NCBI RefSeq assembly: GCF_019649055.1 | Contig: NW_026570240.1 | Coordinates: forward strand, 1 to 64,000 | Source of the DNA: Paramacrobiotus metropolitanus | Taxonomy: Eukaryota > Tardigrada > Eutardigrada > Parachela > Macrobiotidae | DNA: 64,000 nucleotides | Direction: 5' to 3' | Shown here: one piece after another, positions 22,851 through 34,769 of the stretch | Numbering within the stretch: the stretch's first letter is position 1 | Layout of the letters: every line of letters starts with the position of its first letter | Made by a program: the position numbers and the translations under genes | Notes under the pieces: model-generated | Databases searched by the model: none | The model's input: only the letters and a program-made list of their open reading frames with translations | What the model was told of the DNA's origin: nothing

Positions 22851-24158
22851 ATGGCATCCGAGGAGGTGGAATCTCGAGGCAAAACTCCTCGCTTTGAGTG
22901 GTATCAGACCGATGGTTCGGTTGTTATTTCCTTCTTTGTTAAAGGAGTCCAGGAAGCTAATCTGAGTGTACATTGCCGTCCTGATACCGTAAGCAGTAGT
23001 CAACATTTCTATGGCATGTGCCAAAAAAGGATGCATCGCTGGTATATGTGGTACTAACTTTTTACTTATGAAGCTGGATTTCAAATCCGTGGACGACGCA
23101 GGAGAACTCTACGTAGCGCAGCTAAATCTGGCTCATACAGTAAAGGAGTCGTGCGAGAACAAAATTTTGCGATCTAAAGTAAGTGCATTGTGATCATAGA
23201 AAAGCCCGTCATAAACCCCGTTTGCTTTGTTAGGTGGAAATTAAACTACTTAAGAACGAAGCAATCAGGTGGGAGCAACTCGAGCGAAAGATACAAGAAA
23301 AAGGTGCGATGTATTAGAGAAAGAGAAAATGTTTTAGTATAATTTTTTTTTACATGTGGCAGTTTAAGGAATTTTAAAATTAAAACCTGGTCGTGGATTC
23401 CTTTCTTTGCTTACTCTTCACTCATGCGTTATTTTTTAAATTCGGTTTGGTTCAGTGATATGTTTAAAAAATTTCGGGCTTCTTTTCTGGAATTTTTAGA
23501 TGGGATTTATTATTTACACTTAAGTATCAGCTTTGCGCTGTTTTCAAAAACAGATATAGTAATAAGCAACTCTTATTATAGTCTTATCGAGTGTTTTTGC
23601 ATGTTATTGCTAAGCGGCGAGAGTGCGCCATTCTTTTTCAGCAGTTTAGCAGTTTCTGACTAGCAGTTCTGACTGACTGAACTCTGTGTCTCCTCAGTTT
23701 TTACAGTACCGTACTCCTGCTGGAAGTGTACTGTATCGGATTTGTACTTCTACAATATATGTTTGCTGAACTTAATATTTTACTACAGATGCAGCTTTGC
23801 CTGGATCAAATCAAAAATGGAATCAAATCGAAAAAGAGCTTAAAGCAGCAGAGGCAGACGAGAAACCTGAAGGAGATGCGGCACTTATGAAGCTGTTTCA
23901 AGACATTTACGGCGGTGGATCAGATGAAGTCAAGAAAGCTATGATGAAGTCATTTGTAAGCTGATGTTGATTAGTTATTTTTCAGTTATTTATAATTGTT
24001 ATGATTATATTTGTGCGTCATCGTGGGAGAATGTTTTCCTGTTTTTATAGTATGAATCGAATGGTACCGTTCTTAGTACGAACTGGCAGGAAGTCGGAGA
24101 GAAAACAGTGGACGTGAAGGCTCCAGACGGCATGGAATACAAAAAATGGTCGCCGTAA
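22851..24158 (+). CDS. SUGT1: SGT1 co-chaperone (CS + SGS domains, no TPR)
   Basis: This is an Hsp90-associated adaptor needed for kinetochore assembly, SCF ligase function and client-protein stability. Five exons splice in frame: 22851-22988, 23074-23178, 23234-23303, 23789-23955 and 24051-24158 (195 residues). The CS (p23-like) domain begins RFEWYQTDGSVVISFFVKGV and ends KVEIKLLKNEAIRWEQLE. A short linker leads to the SGS domain with LFQDIYGGGSDEVKKAMMKS and the hallmark ESNGTVLSTNWQEVG, ending DGMEYKKWSP. Human and plant SGT1 carry an N-terminal TPR domain. Here ATG 22851 lies only 13 residues before the CS domain, so this is the short TPR-less form. It lies in tandem with the dynein gene downstream, 733 bp away. 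Confidence 0.93.
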
Positions 24159-24891
24159 ATCTTTTGCTTTCGTTCTCGGGTTGTTTCGTTTCCTTCTAGC
24201 TGTTGCAGATTTTTCCGGTTGTGATTGTCTCATATTACCCGGTTAGTCTCTTTGCTTATAAGTTGATTAGTGAAGTTTTGACTTTTGTGTATAGATGCTG
24301 TTCGCTGTTTAAGAAACCGAGAAATATTGAAATGTTTTTTGCTGTAACAACATAATTCTTACAGTTTTGTAATTTTGTACTGATTTGGATACTAAAAACA
24401 GATTTGATATGATTTGAGGTTTGAGCGTCGCGTTAAGATCATAGAATGTCAGTAGCTGGTTCTGTAAAAACAGTATTAAACCGTGTCTGAAGTACTCGTA
24501 AAAAAACAGCGTATAAAATTTCAAAATTTGACTGATTTTTTTGCTGGACTTGGAATCTTTGGGAGTCGCTGTAGCGTTCTGGCACTGGCGTCAGTTGTTT
24601 GATGTTTTGGTATTCACGTAACGTCTGCTTTCTGGGTGGGAGACGTTTTCACTGCTGTGGTTTTCTCATGTTGACGTTAACTTTGAACTTACGTGGTATT
24701 TGTAATAATCTTTTAAAATTTGGTGATTTTAAATTTTTAGTTACAGTAGTCGTTTTGGTTGTGCGTGAATGAGTTATCATTTATGCACTTTTTTCTGCCA
24801 GAAACAGTCAGGCGCTAGCCCATAGTAATTATTGTTCCTTAGAGTTGATTCGTAAAGTTTGGGACGGCTAACTAAATACTCGGATCACACA
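24159..24891. other. Intergenic region SGT1 to dynein LIC
   Basis: This T-rich spacer between two plus-strand genes should hold the SGT1 3' UTR and the dynein promoter. No gene is seen. Confidence 0.5.
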
Positions 24892-27840
24892 ATGTTGACA
24901 ACTTCCATCAGCACTTCTAGCTCCATGAATACGCTGGCCGAAAAGAAGCCAGAATCTGAAAATCAATGGTACGTGGATTACGGTTCCTTTTTTTGCATGA
25001 ATTGTGAATATTTTTTAATGATTATTTGGTTCTCAGCGTCTATTTTGTGCGTCTGTATTTTTTAATGATTATTTGGTTCTCCGCGTCTATTTTGTGCCGT
25101 TTCATGGGTGTTTCTGAAGGCTTTGCTTGCCTTCTAAGCAGGGATTTTTTTCAAAGCAGTAGTTAACACAATTTACTATTATTTTTTGTGCGTTTGTGGA
25201 TATGTAATCATATGTTCTTATATTCTGTACTCGTATGTCTTGATTACGTTTCTCGGATTTTTCAAAATTATTACTGTCGAATTACATTAATTAATGATCG
25301 GTCAGTACACTCCCTACTGTTTGTCCTATGTACAATTCTCCCTGGTATTCATTTTTATTCAATTTATTCTTGCTGTAAGTGAGTGTGAACGCGGTAGCGT
25401 TGATCAGTATTTTGTTAATTTTGTTAATATTACCATTCTCTCTAGTATACCGTATGGTCGTTATTGTTTTTGGTACGATACGGTACAAATTATATTTTTA
25501 GGTCTGCCATTCTGAATGAAGTACGCGCGAGCGCCACAAACCGTATGGTGGAGAAAAACCTTCTAGTGTTGGGTAAAAGCCTTTCCATTGCAGAGTGTAT
25601 TTCTTCATGAGCCGTCTTTTTCTTGTGTTCGCAGGCGACAGAGAAACAGGGAGATCTCAGTTGTTGGCTAAGCTTCTTGGTAAAGATCATATTGCACCTT
25701 CCGGTGTTGGACTGGAACATGTCTGCGTTCCTGTCAAAGATGACGAACGCGAAGGTAAAAATTTTTTTAAATCTATCTGCAAGTATTTACACTTTGCCAC
25801 CGGAAAATTTTGCTAACGCTCGTTGGGACAGTACCAAATTAGACTAATACTTATAATAGTTAATAACGTATTTTTTTGCTTCCGCTTTAGTTAAGTTGGA
25901 GAATTTGGTTTTTTAGGTTGCAAGAAAATAAATTTGTCATGCACTGTTATATTGTTCCCGCGCTTATTCCCAGAAATTTTCGTTGCAGACTTATTGGTGT
26001 TTTAACCTGTAGAGTTATTGTTTTTGCAGATTCAACCCAGCTCAATGCTTGGATACTTGAAGAAGAAGAATATGCTCAGAATTTGCTTCCGTTAGCATTT
26101 AACGAAAAGAATTTCGATAAAACAGTTGTCTGGTTGGTCGTTAGTATGACAAAGCCGTGGAACATGATACAGAGTTTGGATAAATGGATGCGTATTCTAT
26201 CAGCAGCAATCGATCAAATGAAAATTGACCCAGTTGTCCTGAAGCACCATCGTGCAAATGGTACCGGACAAAAAATTCTGTCTTCTGTGTGGCGAGTGCG
26301 AATTGAATTATTTTATTCTTCAATGTAGTGGAGAAGATGTTCAAAGAATATGTGGATCCTACCACGGCAAAGTCCATTGGAGTTGACAAAGATTCTGATC
26401 TTCCTCTAGGAGAAAATACTTTAATTTGTAATTTAGGATTGCCGATAATTGTTGTTGTTACCAAGGTTGGATATGCTTATTAATCGGACTACTTCGGCTG
26501 TGTAGATTTAAGTTTTGGATTTTGTGTTTCAGGCTGACCATACAAGTGTATTGGAAAAAGAAATGGATTACAGGGAAGAAAAATTTGATTTTCTTCAAAT
26601 GCATCTCCGAACATTGTGCTTGAAATGTATGACAACTGTCTTGTGATCGTCAGTTTCAAGAAATGCAGATTTTGTTCGTTGCAGATGGTGCAGCTCTTAT
26701 ATTTACATCAGCCAGAGACAATAAGAATATAAAACATTTGCTTCGTTATACGGCTCATATTCTCTATGGATTAAAATTTGACGAAGAAGGCTTGGTTTTG
26801 GATCGGGACTCTGTATTCATCCCGATAGGATGGGATAACGAGAAAAAGATCAACATTCTATATGATAATCTGGGAGACATTCAGCCCACTGATCCCTTCG
26901 CTAAAATCATTACAGCACCCCCACCACTTGCTAAGGTACGTGCTCTGTGTGACCATCTTTCGCAGGATAAGAGGAATAATAAAACCGACCGGGAAATGTT
27001 CCGACTACGAAAGTGTGACTTGTTGAATTATATTTCGTCTGCCGATTATTAATGTGGCGCTGTACGTTTGGATTTTAGCATGGTGCTGCAGATATGGGAT
27101 CGCAAGCGGAAGAGGATCAAGAATTTTTGAAACGTCTACAACATGCTTTGCAACAGCCGGTCCCATCGCGGGTCGAAGGGTCTCCCGCACAGAAGCAGAT
27201 GCGGGCATCGCCGGCACAAGCGTCTCCGAAGAAGGTGCGTTTGGTTGCATAATTCGTAACAGGCATTTTTAAGTCATGTGTTAATAAAATTGAGTAATAT
27301 CAAACGGTTTCTCGATAAATCTTGGGAAATGTGTAAGGTATTTGCACAACAAGCCGTTCGAATATGAATATTCCTAGTTGTCCCAATAAGCAGCAGTGGT
27401 TATTTTAAAAGGAACGATATGTGTGTTCTACAAGTTAAACTTATTTATAGTTGACGGAATGTAGCTGATAGACTATGTTTTACGAAAGTATGATTTTGAA
27501 AGGAGACGCGGTAAAATAATCGGCTGCGTTGGAATCCCGAGTTTGTTTCAGTTGAATTAGCAAAGAGGTGATGCCGGTTGTTGTGTTGTAGACTGACGGT
27601 CCGCGTGGCAGCTTAGGTGCCGGCGGTGCGAATGAAAGCGCATTAACCAGCTTTTTCAACACACTGCTAAATAAGAACAACAAGCCCGGTTCTCCTGCAG
27701 CGGCTGCAGCACGAACCAGTTCTCCATCGATGGCGCACGTGGATGCCGCTTCGGAGTTGGAGCGACTGAGCAAAGGCCGACAAACGCCTCCTCCGACATC
27801 CCAACAGCAACCGGAGAATACCAATCCCGATAATCAATAG
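24892..27840 (+). CDS. DYNC1LI: Cytoplasmic dynein 1 light intermediate chain
   Basis: This dynein motor subunit links the heavy chain to cargo adaptors through its C-terminal helix. Nine exons splice in frame: 24892-24968, 25502-25572, 25635-25754, 26030-26260, 26329-26465, 26533-26626, 26685-26935, 27079-27234 and 27592-27840 (461 residues). The N-terminal Ras-like fold has a degenerate P-loop (VLGDRETGRSQLLAKLLG), then VWLVVSMTKPWNMIQSLDKW, GLPIIVVVTKAD, and YGAALIFTSARDNKNIK followed by LLRYTAHILYGL. Next comes a helical segment (EEDQEFLKRLQHALQQ), and the C-terminal adaptor-binding helix is recognisable as ESALTSFFNTLLNKN. The tail is Ala/Pro/Gln-rich. Length matches animal LICs. A 47-bp tandem duplication sits in intron 1. 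Confidence 0.95.
25011..25097. repeat. Two-copy tandem repeat, period about 47 bp
   Basis: The stretch beginning TTTTTTAATGATTATTTGGT at 25011 is repeated at 25058 with one or two changes. It lies in the first intron of the dynein gene and looks like a recent local duplication. Confidence 0.75.
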
Positions 27841-29589
27841 AATCTGATGTGACACTTTGCTAAATATCAACAATGTCTCCAGTGTTTGCTTTGTATCATC
27901 TCCTGCGCTTCGGCTGCTTTGGTGGTGACCGATATGTTTCCTTATTGCACGTTGATCTTTTTGTAAGGTATAATGGGCATTAGGCGTTGAACATTTGGAA
28001 TTCAAAACGATTTCTCCGGCATGATGACTTTTTATTTGTATTGAAAATCACAATTGTTACTTCTTTTAAAACAGATTTTAACGCGGTTATCGTTGTGTAG
28101 CACTTAATTAAAACCGGAAGTAACGGCACAAATGTCGCTCTGCATTGGAGAACCGTGTTATGTATTAAAGTAATCGGGAAATTACGTAATGCATACTATT
28201 TTTTCAAAGCCCTTGGTCATGGGAAATGGGAACTGGGATCGCTACGCTCAGTACTTTACCAGTCTCGAGCAATCAGTCGCATTTCTTAATGCAATGATAT
28301 CGTGCAGTAACATTTTTTAGCTCTGCAGGTAGCAAGTTCAAATTAGTTGAACCTCACTTGTCAGTTTACTATCAGTGAAATTACTGGTTTCATGACAAAT
28401 GCTTTTTACTGCTGTAATCACTAAACATGGACTGTACCTGGTGATACGCTACTTGATGCCGTATCTTTAAATTTTGTGCCATTTATTTATTGTACTAATG
28501 TGGTTTACGTTTACGTCCGATTATTATTCGAGGGAATGGGAATTGGGATCGTTAGCGCCGGCGGTAAACAAATACCATATCCGTCATGAAACTTCCAAAA
28601 GGCCATCGATTAATACCACATGAACGCTCTCTTTATATGAAAAGTAATTTCCACCTAGAAATTGAATGCATCTGTTGCTTAAAACATTAGGTTAACATTA
28701 ATAAGAGCATACGTAAATATCGGCAGGAATATCGGTTTATCAAGCGAATTACATGTATAACGTAGCTAGTCATTACCTTTCTATATTCTCTTCAAAAGGA
28801 GTGCAAACTCATTCCGAAAAATATTAATAGTAAGCCAAAGTGTACTGCATTAGTATACTTTTTTATGTTGTTGGGCATGCAGAGTACTCGTAAAGAAAAC
28901 TATTCTTGGCATCTGTTAAATATGTCTCTCTTAGGCGATCAATAAAACAATGAGGTATATGTATACAAGTATACCTGTAGCTAGGTTTAACATATAGAGC
29001 GACGTCGCATGATTCCTACATTTGCAACACGTAATCTGGAAATAAGGACCTTCTTGCACTTCGTGTTTGCCTGGGAAGAAAAGCTGCAATACATCTACGT
29101 ATATTAGGATTACGGGATAACTGTAGCCAGTGCATAGGCAAGTGCCGGCTAGATACGCCTGCTTTTCCAATTATTACCTGTCTCATTTGACTCACTCAGG
29201 TATGCTCTTGGGCTTTCGCTTTCTCCATCGCGGCTCTCTCAGGGCAGGACGTTTTCTGGATGCAGCCGAGCGTAATGCAACATCTAAATAAGACAGTGGC
29301 ATACAGGATTACCGCCTAGAACCAGGAAGGCCGCGCATGATCAGCGTTGGCATTTGAGTGTGCGTTCCTACTGTAACGCACACACACACACCACACAGAG
29401 GTACATATGTATATATATCTCAATATTTTGCCTTTGCTGATTACACCTGCCGCTCGTCAAGCAACACGTCCTGTGATACCGACAACCTTAATGCACTTAT
29501 CGACTGATTTGAGATGTGTTATTGTTTGTGTGAATTTGACTTTTTTACCGAAAGAATAGACGGGATTCTGCGCTCACCGTACATTTGTG
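27841..29589. other. Intergenic region dynein LIC to GPCR
   Basis: About 1.75 kb contains the 3' UTR of the dynein gene and the upstream region of the receptor gene. Two related blocks with GGGATCG preceded by GGGAA occur near 28226 and 28532. A short CA run is at about 29380. I see no gene. Confidence 0.5.
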
Positions 29590-32009
29590 ATGAACATTAG
29601 CAGTTTTAAGCCGTGTCCTAAATGCCTGCTTTCTGAAAGTTTAATGAAGATCGTCAGAACGTCAATGGCAACGTACAACTTTACCGTGCCCGAAGACGAA
29701 ACGATGAATTTCAGTTCCACAGCCTCTTACGATACTTCTACTGCTGCTGTTGTAACCGTAAATGTCATCGAAGTGAACGACGCTCGCAATGCCGCCATTT
29801 TTTGTGGCCTTATGATTCCTTGTGTTTTCACGGGGTATGTGAAAAATTCGGTGGCGTAATTGTTCGTAAATCGTAGTAAAAGACGTACCTAAATATTTTT
29901 TAAAGATATATTCTTGTCAGCGCCTTTTCGTTTCAGAGCCTCGTTAACGGCTTATACAAATGTCAATTTGATTCTGTTGATTGTACAGTATTTGCATAAT
30001 TGTTTATAATAATACGGCGACATATATTATAATTAGCGACACTGGTTCCTGTCGATCAGTCACTGAACAAATTTAACATGCACGTGTCCGGCTGTAATGT
30101 GTTTACACTGACGCAACTACATAATTTTATAATTATAAGTTTGATAAAATTGACCACTCCTGGTTTACATGGTACTCAGCGTGTTTGTTAAATTTGGAAT
30201 GGCAACTATTGTACTGCTGGCACTGATTTATGATCCAGTATCAAGTATGCCGTACTGCTACAGTTAAAGGAATTATCCTTCGTTCGAGTACCTCTGTATG
30301 AGTAGCAATTCATTAAACTGTAGTACGGCACTGGCAACACTCCATGTACAGTCCAGAGCGGTATGCAAGGATTGAAAGCAAATTAAATTAAGCCACCTCT
30401 GTTGGTTCCTTGCAAGGAATTAGGAGAGACAGATGCTGTGTATGCTGCCTCAGATTCCCTAAAGAGTAACTGACACAAACAATGAATCCAACAACATTAT
30501 GCGGTATATTAGACAAATCAACTTGCTTTTAGTCAGCGGTCAATAACAGGCTGGGGTCAAACGCAATAGAAAAAGCTCACAAATAAGTGGCCGGTCAATT
30601 TGTACATTTCTGCTGCAAAAGTGAGCAATCATTTTCCCTAACATAATGCACAATAATTATATTATTATTCATGTCACAAAACTAAATAAATCAAACACTG
30701 TTTTTATTAATCTGTTATCCTCGTTATTAGCCTTATTGTCCTTACAAAAACAGTAGCTTTGAAAGACCGCGCAGAAGCATTTATATATTAACTACAATAT
30801 TTTCCTAACAACGTTTTTTCATCCCCGCCAGAAACTGATTTATCTAACTATATATACAAATGGTTTAATAACGTGTTTAATTTCAGTGGGTTCGGGCATG
30901 TGATGGTGCTGTTGTCTATCTTCTACCATGAGGAGCTTTACCGGCCACTCAACATTATCTTGGCAAACCTGACAGTTGCGCAGTTCTGCATGCTGTTCAT
31001 TACCGTTTTCGGAAGCACCGTCGTCATGTTAAATTATTCCGATTACTCCATTAACATCAACCAGCGGGACATCGTGGGATTTCTCACCAAACTCTTTTCG
31101 ACGGCCACCTCAGTATTTTACGGACTGATTGCCTTGAACCGCGTGATGGCCACTATTTACGAGACACTGTACACGCGGATTGACGCATGGAAAGTGGTAT
31201 GGATTCTGAGTATTTCCGGCTGGTTCCTCTCGCTTTTAGCGGCGCTTATTCCGTGGATGGCGCCCAGTTTGACGGGTTTTACCTGGGACACGTATTTCGT
31301 CCTAGGTCATCCGTGGTTTGCCGCCACCAATAAAGACGCCGGATCTGCCTTATCCTGGATTCTGATGTGTGCATATTTCTTTATTCCCTCCATTTGTGTA
31401 ATAATGTGCTACTGCGCGGTGTTTGCTCGTTGGACTAACACCCAGCAGTTGGCCGGTGTGCCGATTAACAGTCAGAAGGCGATTAATTTGCGTGATCGTG
31501 CGCGTGTATTGTGGATGTTGGCCATTACGTCCATCGTATATTTGTTATGCTTTTATGCCACATACATTTTCTGGTCCACTGGCCCGCATTCCAAAGCAGC
31601 CAATTATTTTTTTCTATGGCTAATTTACGTTGAAAACGCTGTCAACCCGGCACTGTACGGAGCCATTTATCCGAAATTTCGGGAAGCATATTTCCGAGTG
31701 GCTCTGTGGATTCTGCGTCGATGGAGTTGTCGCAAGCCGTACGGTGACACGCGCCGGATATTTCCGGTGGGCGGCGATACCGTCGGCTCGCCACCGTCTG
31801 TTGTCTTTCAAAGCGCGAAAAATAGCATCATTTTTCAAAACAGTACTCTCAATGGGGCCGCAGCGTCGTCAGCAGGGAACGATAATCAATTTATAACTGT
31901 TAAACAATTGCCCACCTCGGCGAAAAATTTTGAGCTCAAAATTAGTGAAATCTCTGGTTCTGTGAACAGCAGATCTCATCAGGATCAAAGCACTCACGAC
32001 AAATTTTGA
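29590..32009 (+). CDS. Atypical rhodopsin-family (class A) GPCR
   Basis: This is an orphan seven-transmembrane receptor for the cell surface. Two exons, 29590-29834 and 30887-32009, join in frame across a 1,052-bp intron inside TM1 (455 residues; ATG 29665 is an alternative start). The extracellular N-terminus has several N-glycosylation sites (YNFT, MNFSS). TM1 is IFCGLMIPCVFTG continuing GFGHVMVLLSIF; TM3 ends LIALNRVMAT; TM7 has the NPALY motif followed by a helix-8-like KFREAYFR. Departures are clear. The TM2 aspartate position reads NLTVAQF (Gln), the DRY motif is NRV, TM6 lacks CWxP (LLCFYATYIFW), and I see neither the TM3 nor the ECL2 cysteine of the usual disulfide. The C-tail is Ser/Thr-rich. 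The ligand is unknown; a lineage-specific family is likely. It converges on the RPA-like gene. Confidence 0.85.
29835..30886. other. Intron of the GPCR gene
   Basis: About 1.05 kb of AT-rich sequence bounded by GTATGT and TTTCAG. It is long compared with most introns of the window. No embedded gene is seen. Confidence 0.6.
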
Positions 32010-32062
32010 ATTGCAATGTCTTTTTAATTTTGTACTATGATTATTGGGTGATAGCTACTAGA

Positions 32063-32077
32063 ATAAACTTAATAAAT
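32063..32077 (+). promoter_or_regulatory. Candidate polyadenylation signals of the GPCR gene
   Basis: Two overlapping-range AATAAA hexamers at 32063 and 32072 follow the stop codon by about 55-65 bp. Confidence 0.5.
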
Positions 32078-32334
32078 GTTATAATGGTGAAGTCCATCGT
32101 TCCTGCCAAGTTTTGATTTATATGGATTTACTGAGCCTATGAAATGATAAACTGGTAATGCACACAGCTACGACATCGCTTCTGCTGTTAATCTGATCGC
32201 GATGAAGAAAGCTATAATTCACCTGACCTGCAGTTATTGCCGTCAAAAAAATGTTGTAATGTTTGTAATAAAGGAACTACATAGTTATAGCAAGAACAAG
32301 GCAAACTGAAACATCACATCAAAGACCATCTAAA

Positions 32335-32358
32335 CAAGCCCAGCACGGATGAATAATG
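32335..32358. repeat. Copy of the inverted-repeat end motif
   Basis: CAAGCCCAGCACGGATGAAT matches the end motif found at 21072-21102 and, inverted, at 21757-21787. No partner arm is obvious nearby, so it may be a solo end or a truncated copy. Confidence 0.6.
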
Positions 32359-32497
32359 TCTTAGGATTTCGAGCATGTAGAAAGGTTAACTGCATATGTA
32401 TTAAATAATGGCACGATGTTTATTTCAATAAGGAGGCACGAACAAAATAAACAGGCGTGAGCACTGAGCAGAATTGTTATTTTGCTTATTCGCAGTT

Positions 32498-32620
32498 TGC
32501 TAATTTCAACAACTTTAATCGTAATATACCGTATCGTATCGTATCGTATCGTTTCAACAGCTTTAATCGCTAATTTCAACAGCTTCTTTAATCGCTAATT
32601 TCAATCGCTAATTTAATTTC
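32498..32620. repeat. Degenerate tandem repeats (GTATC and TTTCAACAGCTTTAATCGC)
   Basis: Four direct GTATC units at about 32531-32550 are flanked by several imperfect copies of a unit containing TTTCAACAGCTTTAATCGC. The array overlaps the end of the open tail downstream of the RPA-like stop codon. Confidence 0.7.
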
Positions 32621-32745
32621 TTTGACTTCTTCGGTTTCGTGCCTGGTGGATCGACAGCTGGGTGTTTCTGGTTATCTGGTGCTAGTGTAGTGGTAACTTG
32701 TTCTTCTTGTGCTTCTTCAGAATCGATCAGGCCGATGTCTAGTGC
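32608..32745 (-). other. In-frame open tail after the TAG of the RPA-like gene
   Basis: Directly after the TAG the same frame stays open for 45 codons before a second TAG. It reads as a charged tail with SEEAQEEQ and a lysine-rich end (TKPKKSKKLN), like a nuclear localisation signal. It may be a 3' UTR by chance, a recently cut-off C-terminus, or a readthrough extension. Confidence 0.4.
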
Positions 32746-33817
32746 CTAACTTTTCACGACCATGGCGGGTTTGCTGTGGGAGATGTAAAAGAAGGTCTTG
32801 TTGTAAGCAGACTGGAGGCCGCCATTGTTGTAGTCAGTGTGGTTCAAGTTATTGAAGTAAACCACTTGCTTTTCGTAGGATTCGGCAATAAAAATGGTTG
32901 CCTATAACGTAGTATTCGTTATTTTTTGTTGGTGTTGTATGTGTTCTGCTAACCGAATGGTCAAGGCTTTGTGAATTTGATTCTGAACTTACAATGTGAC
33001 CCCACAAGTCGATTCGGTATGAGGAGGTTTGAGAGCAATCCCACACTTTGATGCTGCGAAAGGAGCGTTCACCATTGCGTGTTTTCTTCTTCTCGTCCAA
33101 GGGTCCAACGGACTCCACAAGTACCATGTAACCTTTTGAATATATTTTGTTCTTATACTTCAACATTTATACTTCGCTTTTACCAACATTCCGGTCCGAA
33201 TGAGTGTACAGGACCACGTTCCGGCCACTAGAACGTATTCGTAATCCATGTAAAGGTTTTTATTGACGTTTTTATTGACAGCCGATCTCAGGTTGTAATG
33301 GTTCTAATGGTACTGAAGAGTGGCCAGAACGTGGGAGTGTATACTCAAACCGGTCGGAATGCTGGTAAAAGTGAAGTACTGATTTTCTCAGCAATAATAT
33401 ATTTTTTTACTGTTTTGTCCTGTTTGTTGGTGAGCTTCAGACAGGGGCGTTACGGTTTCGATATCGACTGGGTTCTCTTTAGTTTCTTCCAGTGTTGTGT
33501 TGGCCTTTATATAAAATTGCACAGAAACACTCGCTTCCCTTCGGAATGGCGCTTTCAGTTCACTGACGTCATAACCTTTCATTCGGTAGGTCTATGCGAA
33601 TAACCGGGTCGTTTTTAGTTAAGTTATAAGGTAAGTATATATTCGATATGTTTCGCTTACTTTTCCAAGAATTAATTGTTGGGCTTTTGGCACGTCGCTG
33701 TTTAACGCAGACAGAATGCCACTGCCGGACTGATCAGCGATCATCATGTTCATCGCTTGGCCTCCATGGTTGGTAGTATAAGGAGCCGTCATGTGAACAA
33801 TGGTAAAGACCAGTGGC
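32746..33817 (-). CDS. RPA70-like two-OB-fold ssDNA-binding protein (5' end unresolved)
   Basis: This resembles the tandem DNA-binding OB folds A and B of replication protein A large subunit, so single-strand DNA binding in the nucleus is inferred. Six exons splice in frame: 33661-33817, 33454-33591, 33314-33378, 33184-33227, 32993-33132 and 32746-32901. OB-A has MNMMIADQSGSGILSAL then VPKAQQLILGKTYRMKGYDV. The inter-fold FTFTSIP is a known RPA signature position (human FDFTGID). OB-B has MVLVESVGPLDEKKKTRNGE and then SIKVWDCSQTSSYRIDLWG, the RPA 'DLWG' strand. The C-terminus ends at a TAG (32746-32748). RPA70's zinc-bearing OB-C and N-terminal OB-F are absent. An upstream exon is needed because exon 33817 starts mid-codon; candidate ATGs lie at about 33900 but no donor fits. 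It could be a lineage-specific paralogue or derive from a mobile element's RPA-like gene. After the stop, 45 further codons stay open in frame. Confidence 0.75.
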
Positions 33818-34769
33818 CTGCAATTGTATCGATTATGTATTGGTACTTTGATGATTGCTAAAGGTCGTAATAATGTGCAGTTACTTATCGTTTTGCGCAT
33901 GGTCTTATTTTCATAGCCGGCAATTAAGGAGGTTGAGCGAAAAGTCTCCGGAAGACGTACATACAGTGCTGCCAGTACGTACATAAGTGTACTTAAGTAA
34001 AGTGTACTGCACTAAAATTATGACATGACGCGGTAAAAGCCAAAGGTCAATTTGAAAAAAAAAACTATTATCAAATTCATCTAGCAAATGCGTTCGCTTG
34101 CAATAACTATTAATTATCAAATATCTACTATATAGTACGACCGCGATTGCAGTTTCTGGTAGTCGGTAGCTGTTGGTTCAACAATTAAGTAGCTTTGTGC
34201 AACTAAAAGTACCGGCGGTACGTAAGTATGTTGCAATATTAACATGACCTCACCAGACCGAAATAAGCAACCTGATACGAGTTCGCGGATAATGAACTTC
34301 ATAATTTGAATTATTTTATTGCAGATGTAGTAATCAAACAGAGCCTTCCGACAAAACGTCTCACAGTCAGCCACGATGATACCTTATTATCAGTTGCGAA
34401 TCTTGCGATCATACCCGTAATCAGTAATCGCTTAAAGCGTTTTGGATTGTGTCATTATGGGGAAATTTCATATACTAGTAGTAAGAGAATATCGTTTAGC
34501 ATATCGGCCTATCGCCGGCTATCAGGTGCCGTTAACGATAACGATAAAATAAACAGACCCTATCGGCAAAGTAGTAACTTTTCGAAATGTGTACCTTTTA
34601 AAACGGTACTCATGTATTCGTACAGCAGCTAATGGGGTATGATGATCTTTTGATTTTGTTTCTTTTTTCGGCAAGTGCATACCATGCACTCCTTGTATAT
34701 CATTCCCAATTAAAGTAACTAATTCCATAATAATCGTTTTCGGCTAACTGTATCTGCTAAACGGGCAAC
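33818..34769. other. Divergent region between RPA-like gene and MCFD2
   Basis: This holds the unresolved 5' exon(s) of the RPA-like gene and the MCFD2 promoter. ORFs on both strands are short and without recognisable content. Confidence 0.45.

Noticed and set aside
22851-27840. Operon of SGT1 and dynein LIC, as in nematodes
   Set aside because: The genes share a strand, but the 733-bp gap is much longer than nematode operon spacing and no trans-splice acceptor evidence is visible.
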